Part shown: piece after piece, positions 1 through 6,552 of the stretch
How positions within the stretch are numbered: the first letter of the stretch is position 1
Layout: each line of letters starts with the position of its first letter
NCBI GenBank assembly: GCA_900557555.1
Contig: USTH01000027.1
Span: 1 to 20,254, forward strand
DNA length: 20,254 nt
Reading direction: 5' to 3'
From: an uncultured Prevotellaceae bacterium
GTDB taxonomy: Bacteria; Bacteroidota; Bacteroidia; Bacteroidales; Bacteroidaceae
The notes under the pieces: generated by a model
Database searches by the model: none
The model's input: only the letters and a program-made list of their open reading frames with translations
What the model was told of the DNA's origin: nothing
Translations under genes and position numbers: made by a program

Positions 1-3
1 TGG

Positions 4-41
4 CGGTCATTAGAAAATGACAAGATTTTTTCTAATGACCG
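4..41. repeat. Perfect 14-bp inverted repeat upstream of the LRR gene
   Basis: Positions 4-17 (CGGTCATTAGAAAA) are the exact reverse complement of 28-41, with a 10-nt loop at 18-27. No T-tract follows on the + strand, so it is not a classic intrinsic terminator for an upstream gene. It ends 21 nt before the GTG start of the LRR gene and carries that frame's in-frame stop (36-38). It could be a regulator-binding palindrome, an RNA hairpin in the leader, or a small repeat. The outer 10 bases match a motif found elsewhere in the window (11287-11296). Confidence 0.8.
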
Positions 42-48
42 ATTTGGG
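32..48 (+). repeat. Dispersed 17-nt motif, copy 1
   Basis: CTAATGACCGATTTGGG, most similar to copies at 11280-11296 (- strand) and 13223-13239 (- strand). Its first ten bases are the right arm of the hairpin at 4-41, and the left arm (4-13) is the same core in the opposite direction. Confidence 0.6.
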
Positions 49-62
49 ATAAAGCGAAGCAG

Positions 63-1643
63 GTGGTGAAAAAGGAGATTTCTCCTTCAAGGGCTATTGG
101 CAGGTCGAAGACATCATCGCGCGATAAGGACTTGCAGAAACGCTATGATGCAATGATGGGCCCTGGAATCAACCGCAATGCGGAAGATACTCCACCGACT
201 GTTCCTATACCCGATCAGACCACTGCTCTGCTTGAGCCTCTGGGCTACCCTCTTGATGAAAAGGAGGGGCGCAGTGCAGGCAAGATAGTGTTGCCTCCTC
301 TTACGGTCAAGGGGCAAGAAAAATGGGAGGAGACTCTGCCGTTTGTCAACAGCTTCACAAACAAGCGCCTGTTTGACGAATTTGTGGCCCTCAAGCAATT
401 TATTGAAGACCATCCTACCAGTGAATTCTGGCCTTTGTCAAGCAGAATAGAGAGATTGTCAGAAGAGTTGTATGCGCGTTGCGAAGCTCTTGATAAATAT
501 GTAGAGGCATACAACGAGTCTAAGGACGAAGACAAGACTGCGGAATATGAATGGGGAAAGACCAATGCACGTAACGATGTGGTGCGTGTTATTGGCGGTG
601 ATGCCTACAAGCGTGTTGTACGTTCGCCCATTGACGTGTATTTCACTTCGACCGGTAAAGGTCAGGTGCACGTGGCTCCTGAGACTGAGCAGTTCTTTAA
701 TGCTCACGGCGGATGGTCTGGCGCTACTACTGTGGCGTGGACTAAGTGGGACCCGGAGCCTAATAAAGGAAAGGCCAAAACCAGTGTAGAGGGGCAGCAG
801 GCCGTAGTGAACTATACCAACAACGCTGGGGCGCAGGTAGACCTTAATGGGGTGATATATTATCTCCACAACAAGGGAAACGGTGGCTATGCCATAGCGC
901 ATGAATGTAATAAAGTGGCGGTGAGAGGCAAAGACATGGTCATTCCGCAACACATTGACTTAAATGGTCGCAAATATCCAGTTATTCATCTGGTTGGTGG
1001 CTTGTTTAACGGTGCAGAGATAAAGTCTGTCACCCTTCCGGAGGGATTGACGGAGATACAGGGTCAGGTGTTTCGCAACACGTTAATCACCGAAATCATT
1101 ATACCGTCAACCGTTGTGAGGGTAGGTGGCAGCGCCTTCAGTGGTTGCAAGCGATTGTCTAAAGTGGTGTTCCTGCCAAAGAAGATGGAGATTGTAGACC
1201 GTGAAGCCTTTGCCGGATGTACCTCGCTGACATCTGTTCATCTGCCAGCTTCTGTGGAGAGGCTTGGCGACGGAGTATTTAAGGAGTCGGCAGTGTCTGA
1301 TGTGGTTCTTCCGCAAAACATCACCTGTATAAACTCTAATATGTTTGAAGGTTGCAAGTCGCTCAAGACGTTGCAGGTGCCCACAACAGTAAAAACCATT
1401 GAAGGCGGCGCTTTCATGGAGAGTGGCCTGACTTCCATAGAAATTCCATCTGTCACTGCAATTGACGAGTGGGCCTTCAATAATTGCAAGAGCCTTAAAT
1501 CGGTGGTTCTGAACAAGGCTCTGAAAGAGAATTTCTTCATGGAGGCATACCAGGCGTTTGATGGGTGTACGTTGTTGGAAATCAAGCCCGACACCAAGGA
1601 GCTATACTACCCGGCAGGTTTCAAATTCGTTGAATTTAAGTAG
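63..1643 (+). CDS. BspA-type leucine-rich repeat protein, predicted cytoplasmic
   Basis: The 526-residue product has two parts. Residues 1 to about 295 have no fold I recognise: a basic N-terminus, a proline-rich stretch around 43-80, and a charged, probably helical region around 100-175. Residues about 300-515 are tandem LRR_5/BspA-type repeats with the recurring pattern of a hydrophobic strand, IP or LP, a turn, then AF.GC.SL (for example around 359-366, 382-389, 429-434 and 471-478). Such repeats usually bind proteins. In Bacteroidota they are often on secreted or surface proteins, but this product has no signal peptide, TM segment or sorting domain, so a cytoplasmic scaffold role is more likely. 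An in-frame stop at 36-38 and the absence of an upstream ATG support GTG 63 (a second GTG follows at once); ATG 153 is a shorter alternative. It is the first gene of the signalling locus. Its binding partner is unknown. Confidence 0.8.
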   Translation: MVKKEISPSRAIGRSKTSSRDKDLQKRYDAMMGPGINRNAEDTPPTVPIPDQTTALLEPLGYPLDEKEGRSAGKIVLPPLTVKGQEKWEETLPFVNSFTNKRLFDEFVALKQFIEDHPTSEFWPLSSRIERLSEELYARCEALDKYVEAYNESKDEDKTAEYEWGKTNARNDVVRVIGGDAYKRVVRSPIDVYFTSTGKGQVHVAPETEQFFNAHGGWSGATTVAWTKWDPEPNKGKAKTSVEGQQAVVNYTNNAGAQVDLNGVIYYLHNKGNGGYAIAHECNKVAVRGKDMVIPQHIDLNGRKYPVIHLVGGLFNGAEIKSVTLPEGLTEIQGQVFRNTLITEIIIPSTVVRVGGSAFSGCKRLSKVVFLPKKMEIVDREAFAGCTSLTSVHLPASVERLGDGVFKESAVSDVVLPQNITCINSNMFEGCKSLKTLQVPTTVKTIEGGAFMESGLTSIEIPSVTAIDEWAFNNCKSLKSVVLNKALKENFFMEAYQAFDGCTLLEIKPDTKELYYPAGFKFVEFK

Positions 1644-1677
1644 GAAGCAAGTGTTGGGGTGTCGCCGATAATTGCAG

Positions 1678-1698
1678 CAGAAGAAAGTTTTTCTTCTG
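1678..1698. repeat. 9-bp inverted repeat between the LRR and LytTR genes
   Basis: CAGAAGAAA (1678-1686) pairs perfectly with TTTCTTCTG (1690-1698) around a 3-nt loop. It lies 24 nt before the LytTR start. No T-tract follows. It could be a weak attenuator or RNA-processing hairpin, or a palindromic binding site for the LytTR protein encoded next door. The sequence does not tell which. Confidence 0.5.
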
Positions 1699-1721
1699 AT
1701 TAAAGAGAAATTGCAAATGCC

Positions 1722-2084
1722 ATGAAATATGTTGTTTTTAACCGACGCAATGAAGTGTTGCGCATTCCTATGGGCAAGGCCATGTTTTTCGAGTCATACG
1801 GAAACTATTGTTATGCCGTATTTCCCAACAATCAGAAGGTCGTTTTGCCTGTTGGACTAAGCCAGGTGGAGACAATCATAGCACGTCGCATTGTTGATGA
1901 CATGCCTACATTTATGCGCATAGGCAAGCGGTTTATTATCAATATGGACATGGTGGCACAGGTGGACCTCACAAAGCAGCAACTTGTGTTGTCGGATTTT
2001 GACCACCCTGACAGTTTTGCTATACCTTTGTCGAAGGAAGCACTCAGGCAGGTGAAGGAAATCTATTCTAACGAGCAAAACTAA
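1722..2084 (+). CDS. Stand-alone LytTR DNA-binding domain protein
   Basis: This 120-residue protein is essentially one LytTR domain. It shows the N-terminal signature I.F.ES.GNY (about 18-30), the recognition segment F.RIGKRFIINMDMV (about 64-78; the family has RxHRSxxVN), and a final IPLSKE...VKEIY strand-helix (about 101-115). LytTR domains bind direct repeats in promoter DNA. They are usually fused to a receiver domain or, in Bacteroidota, to membrane segments. Here there is neither, so any input must come from a partner or from phosphorylation. The FHA-domain gene follows after only 9 nt, so the two are probably cotranscribed. It is the obvious candidate for the locus's own transcription regulator; that is inferred from position, not from an identified binding site. 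Confidence 0.82.
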   Translation: MKYVVFNRRNEVLRIPMGKAMFFESYGNYCYAVFPNNQKVVLPVGLSQVETIIARRIVDDMPTFMRIGKRFIINMDMVAQVDLTKQQLVLSDFDHPDSFAIPLSKEALRQVKEIYSNEQN

Positions 2085-2093
2085 TATACCATT

Positions 2094-2711
2094 ATGAATA
2101 TAGGAGAATCTCTTATCGTGGGACGCATGGGCAATCAGCCGTTGCCCATTGCTGACGTGTCGGTTAGTCCGCAACACGTCAAAATAACGCGAACCACTTC
2201 CACTGACTACCAAATCGAGGATCTTGATTCGGCAAAGGGAGTCTTTGTGTTTGGTTTCAGGGTACAACGCAAGACCATCAAGGAGAACACGCCCTTTTTG
2301 CTTGGTGGCTATAAAACCTCCGTTCAGCAATTGCTCCACGACCCCAGCAAGGTGGACCTTGCACAGATTTGGAATGACTACGATAAGCAAAAACGCATCT
2401 GGGAACGTTACTCTATGCTGGTCAATTCCATTCGTATGATAGTGCCGGTTATAACCATTGCTTTGACTATGGTGTTGGGGCAGAATATTGCGATTCAGAT
2501 AAGTGTTATAGTAGCGATTACTGCCGTCGTGATGGTGGCTACCGAATCGCTCAACAAAAAGAAGAATATTAAGATTGCTGAGCTCAACTTGGAGTTGCAG
2601 CGGATCTACCTTTGTCCCCATTGTCAGAAGTTCTTGGGCTTTATTCCTTATAAAGTGCTTAAAGCACACAGATACTGCCCCAATAATACGTGTGGCGTTC
2701 CGTTGCCTTAA
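2094..2711 (+). CDS. FHA domain membrane protein with C-terminal zinc ribbon
   Basis: The order is FHA domain, two TM helices, zinc ribbon. The FHA part (about 1-80) has the G10-R11 turn, S25..H28 in VSPQH, and a strand ending FVFG.R. FHA domains bind phosphothreonine peptides. The usual Asn of the NGT-like loop appears to be replaced in DSAKGVFVFG, so phosphopeptide binding is not certain. Two adjacent hydrophobic segments (about 113-129 and 131-150) form a hairpin that would leave both ends in the cytoplasm. The tail has C174-x2-C177 and C195-x4-C200, a likely zinc ribbon. It sits 9 nt after the LytTR gene. With the kinase and phosphatase downstream, it is a plausible membrane-anchored reader of Ser/Thr phosphorylation. 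The 205-residue length and domain order are visible; the partner is unknown. Confidence 0.78.
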   Translation: MNIGESLIVGRMGNQPLPIADVSVSPQHVKITRTTSTDYQIEDLDSAKGVFVFGFRVQRKTIKENTPFLLGGYKTSVQQLLHDPSKVDLAQIWNDYDKQKRIWERYSMLVNSIRMIVPVITIALTMVLGQNIAIQISVIVAITAVVMVATESLNKKKNIKIAELNLELQRIYLCPHCQKFLGFIPYKVLKAHRYCPNNTCGVPLP

Positions 2712-2868
2712 CAGAAAGGTATAGGCGTTTAGCATGGGTTAGGGGTGTCTTGCCAAATTGTTTTTGACTGATACCATAAGATAGCTGTATTCTTTAAGTT
2801 TAGATAGTGCCCATGCTGCGCTCCGGGTCGTAAAGTAAGATTGAATACCAGCTTAATAACCGTTTGAA

Positions 2869-3612
2869 ATGAGAAAACTCATTATTACCCTTGTGTCTGT
2901 GTGTTGCGTTGCAACATTGTCAGCACAAAACATCTATGTGTTGTCGGTAGGAATTTGCAACTACAAATACATACGTGGACTGAAGCAAACTGAAGCAGAT
3001 GCCAAGGCTATGGCCGCTCTTTATAACACTCACACACCTCATGTCCGTTTACTATTGGGAAAAGAAGCCACCCACAACAATGTGTTGGCGGCTTTGGGCA
3101 AAGTGTGCTCTCTGGCAAAGGATAACGACATTGTGGTGTTTGTCTTTAGTGGTCATGGAGCCAAAGGTGGATTGTGTGCCTACGACACAAAACAGAACAA
3201 TCTCATTACCTATAGCGAGGTGCAGAGAGTGATGCGCACTTGTAAGGCAAAGAACAAGCAGATGTATATTGACGCCTGCTTCTCGGGCGGGTTACGTTCT
3301 TCGTCGGCAACATCCGCACGAAGTACCTTTAAAAACTCCAGCGTAATGCTTTTTCTGTCTTCGCGCAACAACGAGACCAGTCGTGAAAATCCCTATGGTG
3401 CTAATGGTGTCTTTACCACCTATCTGCTGAAGGGAATGAAAGGTGGAGCCGACGTAAACCGCGACAGACTTGTAACGGCTCGTGAACTGTTTGACTATGT
3501 CTCGGCAAAAGTTGCAAAAGCCACAGCCAACAAGCAACATCCCGTGATGTGGGGCAAATTCCCTGATGAACTCCATGTCCTCAATTGGAACAAAAAAACG
3601 TCAGCTCACTGA
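2869..3612 (+). CDS. Secreted caspase-family (peptidase C14) protease
   Basis: A signal peptide covers residues 1 to about 20 (MRKL, a hydrophobic core, then LSAQ), followed directly by a caspase-fold domain that fills the rest of the 247 residues. The catalytic dyad is visible: His96 in FSGHG and Cys137 in IDACFSG, each at the end of a hydrophobic beta strand as in the family. Caspase/metacaspase-like C14 peptidases cleave after specific Asp or basic residues; specificity cannot be read here. The N-terminal strand YVLSVGICNY and the following ADAKAMAALY helix also match the family. There is no lipobox, so the product is predicted to be periplasmic or exported, unlike bacterial caspases in antiphage systems, which are cytosolic. 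A 157-nt gap precedes the gene, so it may have its own promoter, though I found no clear consensus there. Confidence 0.88.
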   Translation: MRKLIITLVSVCCVATLSAQNIYVLSVGICNYKYIRGLKQTEADAKAMAALYNTHTPHVRLLLGKEATHNNVLAALGKVCSLAKDNDIVVFVFSGHGAKGGLCAYDTKQNNLITYSEVQRVMRTCKAKNKQMYIDACFSGGLRSSSATSARSTFKNSSVMLFLSSRNNETSRENPYGANGVFTTYLLKGMKGGADVNRDRLVTARELFDYVSAKVAKATANKQHPVMWGKFPDELHVLNWNKKTSAH

Positions 3613-3676
3613 TATGTAATGTCTGTGTTAAACATAGTAGTTTCTCTCGTTATGTTGGCATTGCCAGAGGCGTTTT

Positions 3677-3711
3677 GCCATTTGTTCAACAATGGCTGTT
3701 TCTTGTTTTTT
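3677..3711 (+). terminator. Possible terminator after the caspase gene
   Basis: An imperfect hairpin (GCCATT-T-GT, 3677-3685, against ACAATGGC, 3689-3696, with one bulged T) is followed by a T-rich run at 3697-3711. It lies 65 nt after the caspase stop and upstream of a consensus promoter. The stem is short, so confidence is low. Confidence 0.35.
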
Positions 3712-3788
3712 GGGGAGGAGAAGTGAAAAATGTAAGGACGCAATTTCGTCATTTATGGAGCATGTTTTGTCCTTTGAACCAAAAAAGA

Positions 3789-3820
3789 TTTGGTTGTAGG
3801 GAAAATGCTTGTTATTTTTG
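3789..3820 (+). promoter_or_regulatory. Bacteroidota-type promoter for the EF-hand gene
   Basis: TTTG at 3789-3792 (-33 element) and TATTTTTG at 3813-3820 (-7 element) are separated by 20 nt. This fits the TTTG-N19-21-TAnnTTTG consensus known for Bacteroides primary-sigma promoters. Transcription would start near 3827, giving a leader of about 30 nt before the ATG at 3856. Confidence 0.65.
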
Positions 3821-3855
3821 CTTCATAATTATTAAACAAACTAAAATTATTACGT

Positions 3856-4776
3856 ATGAAACCGCAAGATGATACAAAATTCGTTCCGGGAAATAAAAAC
3901 GATATAGGTGGGAGAAAAGAAAAAACGCCTATTGATGCTGATGGCATAAAGATAGCTGCCGGAGCTGTGGCTGGCGTGGCAATAGGTGGTGGCGCTGCTT
4001 ATGCAGCAAGTGAGTTTCTGGGTGGCGATGCCGTTGAGGCCGAAGCTAAAACTGCCGAAGCTCCCAAAGTCGACAGTGAAGCGAAGCAAACAAAGGCTAC
4101 AAATGCCGAAGAGGCTAAGGTTGATGCTAATGCCAAGGAACATATCGAACAACATCGCATAAGTCCGCAAGAACAGTTCTACAAAGATAACGAAGTCAAG
4201 ATAAACACCATTGAGACTACCACCGATGCCAGTGGTCAGGTGCGCCATGTGGCTTCGGGCGCTGTTGATGGTCATCAGGCAGTTTTTGTGGACGATGGTC
4301 AGGGCAATGCTCAGGTTGCCATTGTTGACCATAACGACAATGGTCAGATTGACGAGGACGAAATTCACGACATCAGTGATGCTGGCGTTACTATGAATGG
4401 TCTTGCAAGCCAGCTGTCAGACACTCCTGCAGAAGATGTCGTGGCGGCACAACCTGTTGCAAACTCAGAGCCAACAGTGCAGGTCATTGCTGTGGATAAT
4501 AATGTGGAGGTAGATGGCCAAACGGTTGATATGGCAAAAGTAACCATCAACGAAGAACCCGTGGTGTTTGTTGACACCGACCAAAACGGCGAGGTTAATG
4601 TTGCTATAAGTGATGTAAACCACGATGGCCAGATTCAAGACAGTGAGGTGGCCGATGTGAGCAACAGCCACATTCCGATGCCAACCGTTGACGATACAGA
4701 ACAAGCCCATCAGGTTGTTGACAATGAAATACCTGACTACTCAAACGATGCCGACATCAACACCTACGAAGTGTAG
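3856..4776 (+). CDS. Acidic protein with two EF-hand calcium-binding loops
   Basis: No named family is recognised. The 306-residue product starts hydrophilic, has a small-residue hydrophobic stretch at about 31-56 (Ala/Gly/Val-rich, a possible TM segment), then an Ala/Glu/Lys-rich region at 58-100. Two similar modules follow, about 95 residues apart. Each has a VDG or SG beta-rich stretch, then VFVDD or VFVDT, then a canonical 12-residue EF-hand loop: D158-x-N160-x-N162-G163-x-I165-x3-E169 and D253-x-N255-x-D257-G258-x-I260-x3-E264. All six calcium-ligand positions are intact in both. The protein is strongly acidic and ends in a disordered-looking tail. A calcium-responsive or calcium-stabilised structural role is inferred. 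If the hydrophobic stretch is a TM anchor, the modules may lie outside the membrane. It has its own promoter and sits between the caspase and FHA genes. Confidence 0.72.
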   Translation: MKPQDDTKFVPGNKNDIGGRKEKTPIDADGIKIAAGAVAGVAIGGGAAYAASEFLGGDAVEAEAKTAEAPKVDSEAKQTKATNAEEAKVDANAKEHIEQHRISPQEQFYKDNEVKINTIETTTDASGQVRHVASGAVDGHQAVFVDDGQGNAQVAIVDHNDNGQIDEDEIHDISDAGVTMNGLASQLSDTPAEDVVAAQPVANSEPTVQVIAVDNNVEVDGQTVDMAKVTINEEPVVFVDTDQNGEVNVAISDVNHDGQIQDSEVADVSNSHIPMPTVDDTEQAHQVVDNEIPDYSNDADINTYEV

Positions 4777-4814
4777 GCATTAATCATAAGTAGGAGTTCT
4801 GTGTTGTGTTACCA

Positions 4815-4832
4815 GGCGAGCATGTGCCCGCC
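4815..4832. repeat. GC-rich imperfect hairpin between the EF-hand and FHA genes
   Basis: GGCGAGCA (4815-4822) and TGCCCGCC (4825-4832) pair with one A.C mismatch around a 2-nt turn. No T-run follows. It may be a weak transcript-processing or pausing hairpin in the 110-nt gap. Confidence 0.3.
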
Positions 4833-4886
4833 CTTGTAAACTAACTGTGAGCATCTGCTTAAAACCGAAAATATAAGAAAGCAATC

Positions 4887-5336
4887 ATGTCTATAATCAC
4901 ACTGCGTTGCCCTGACTGCAAGAAGGATCTTCAACTTCAGTCAGCCCTTGGCATTGAGGCCAAGACCGCCAATTGTCCACATTGCCAGAAACCTCACAAA
5001 ATATGCGAACTGTTGCCCAAACTCAGCTTTATGGTCAACAACAAGAGTTATCAGCTTCACTTGGGCGAGCAATGGGTGGGTCGCCAGTCGCCAAACAGCA
5101 CTGCCGAGGTGCAAATACCAGATTCTACGTGCTACATGAGCAAGCAACATGCCATTGTGACTGTTACCATTACTGCCAATGGTTACAAGGTGACCTTTGA
5201 GGAACATGGCAAAAACCCAACCAGCCTTCAAAACGTGCCGTTGATAGCCGATGACATAGTGTGGCTTAATGTTGGGGACTGTTTGGTGCTTGGTGGTCAG
5301 CAGATGTACCTTGCCAATGAGTTTGGCGAACAATAG
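4887..5336 (+). CDS. Zinc ribbon-FHA domain protein
   Basis: This 149-residue soluble protein has the reverse order of the other FHA protein in the locus. A zinc ribbon comes first (C8-x2-C11 and C30-x2-C33). An FHA domain follows (about 47-145) with G65-R66 in WVGRQ, S85..H88 in MSKQH, N110 in GKNPTS and a final strand DCLVLGG.QMYL. These are the positions that contact phosphothreonine in FHA domains, and here the Asn is kept, so phosphopeptide binding is likely. There is no signal peptide or TM segment, so it is cytoplasmic. The phosphatase gene follows after 91 nt and the kinase after that, so this is a likely reader of the kinase's products, or a substrate bridge. What the ribbon contacts is unknown. 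Confidence 0.82.
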   Translation: MSIITLRCPDCKKDLQLQSALGIEAKTANCPHCQKPHKICELLPKLSFMVNNKSYQLHLGEQWVGRQSPNSTAEVQIPDSTCYMSKQHAIVTVTITANGYKVTFEEHGKNPTSLQNVPLIADDIVWLNVGDCLVLGGQQMYLANEFGEQ

Positions 5337-5427
5337 GCTTTACTGTGTATGTTTATAGAGTGAAGGACATGGAAGTGATAGTAAATAGCCTTGCGGCCCA
5401 TATATATTAACTGACATTACACAGACT

Positions 5428-6552
5428 ATGCAGGTAGAAACAATCTATGAAATAGGGCAGAAAGCCAATCAGGAAGACTGTATATATCTTCCCTCTCGTG
5501 TTGCGGCAAATGCCGGCAGTTGCCGTGTCTTTGTGTTGTGTGATGGCATGGGGGGGCATGAGCACGGAGAGGTGGCAAGTTCCATAGTGGCAAACACCAT
5601 AGGCGAAGTGACCTCTGCTTCGTGCGCAAACACGGTGGCGGAGATGCGCTCTGCATTTAACGAGGCACTCAACTGTGCTTACGAGAAACTCGACAGAGCC
5701 GACACGTCTGACTCGGTGCGTAAAATGGGAACTACCTTGACTTTTTTAGCTTTCTGTGCCGATGGGGTGCTGGTGGCTCATATTGGCGACAGTCGTATAT
5801 ATCAGTTGCGGTCAAGCGAAGGCATTGTGTTCCAAACGCGTGACCACTCATTAGTTAACGACCTGTTGGCGGCCGGCGAACTTACAGAGGAAGAGGCACG
5901 AATATATCCGCAGCGCAATGTGATAACCCGAGCCGTGATGCCACATCAGGAATATCGTTCCAAAGCCACATTTCGTGTGTTGACCGATGTGAGGCAACAC
6001 GATGTATTCATGCTTTGCAGTGATGGTATTGTGGAGCAGGTCGACAACAATCTACTGACAACAATTCTGTTGGAAAACAAGTCTCTTGCCGAACGAAGCC
6101 AAGATCTGCGCAATGTGTGCACAACGTGTCACACCCGCGACAACCACTCCTGCATTCTTCTTGAACTGGACGAAATACCTACGTTCTTTTCTCCACAGCA
6201 AATCATGCCGAAGAACAGTGGACATAAGTTCTCGTTATGGCTCCTCATATTGGTGACGGCAATAGCTGCAGGCACGGCGTTCTTGCTCTTTAGCAAGTGT
6301 CGAACGAAGGAGACTTCGTTGGGCACGCCGGTGATTCACAATACACAGCAGTCGACCTCGGCCGCCCGACGAATAGAAAAACCTGTAAAGGACGAGACTC
6401 TCGATGTGCAGAATAAACCTGTTGAAAAACAGAACCCTGGCACATCTTCGTTGCTCCGAAAAGATGTGAAGAAGACATTAAAGGAAGAAAACTTAGGTCA
6501 GGGAGATGTCCTCAATTCAGAAACAAAATTACAGAATGGAAATAAACAATAA
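5428..6552 (+). CDS. PP2C-family Ser/Thr protein phosphatase with C-terminal TM tail
   Basis: The metal-dependent phosphatase domain fills residues 1 to about 248. Metal-binding and structural motifs are all visible: NQED (E16-D17), CDGMGGHEHGE (D39-G40), GTTL (101-104), HIGDSR (118-123), SDG (D199) and RDNHS (D238). These match PP2C/PPM enzymes, which use two metal ions to remove phosphate from Ser/Thr. A TM helix at about 268-289 is followed by some 85 hydrophilic residues that would lie outside the cytoplasm. There is no signal peptide, so the catalytic domain is cytoplasmic. The gene end overlaps the kinase start, so the two are translationally coupled, the usual pairing of an eSTK with its cognate eSTP. 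The TM tail also occurs in some bacterial PP2C proteins of such pairs. Confidence 0.93.
   Translation: MQVETIYEIGQKANQEDCIYLPSRVAANAGSCRVFVLCDGMGGHEHGEVASSIVANTIGEVTSASCANTVAEMRSAFNEALNCAYEKLDRADTSDSVRKMGTTLTFLAFCADGVLVAHIGDSRIYQLRSSEGIVFQTRDHSLVNDLLAAGELTEEEARIYPQRNVITRAVMPHQEYRSKATFRVLTDVRQHDVFMLCSDGIVEQVDNNLLTTILLENKSLAERSQDLRNVCTTCHTRDNHSCILLELDEIPTFFSPQQIMPKNSGHKFSLWLLILVTAIAAGTAFLLFSKCRTKETSLGTPVIHNTQQSTSAARRIEKPVKDETLDVQNKPVEKQNPGTSSLLRKDVKKTLKEENLGQGDVLNSETKLQNGNKQ

Noticed and set aside
1857..2735. Long open frame on the - strand over the LytTR and FHA genes (292 codons)
   Set aside because: It lies opposite two genes with clear domains. Its translation is rich in His, Leu and Arg with no family motif, as expected from the complement of well-coded sequence.
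3585..3872. Small + strand frame from the caspase end to the EF-hand start
   Set aside because: It overlaps both genes in another frame and covers a likely terminator and a consensus promoter. No domain is seen.
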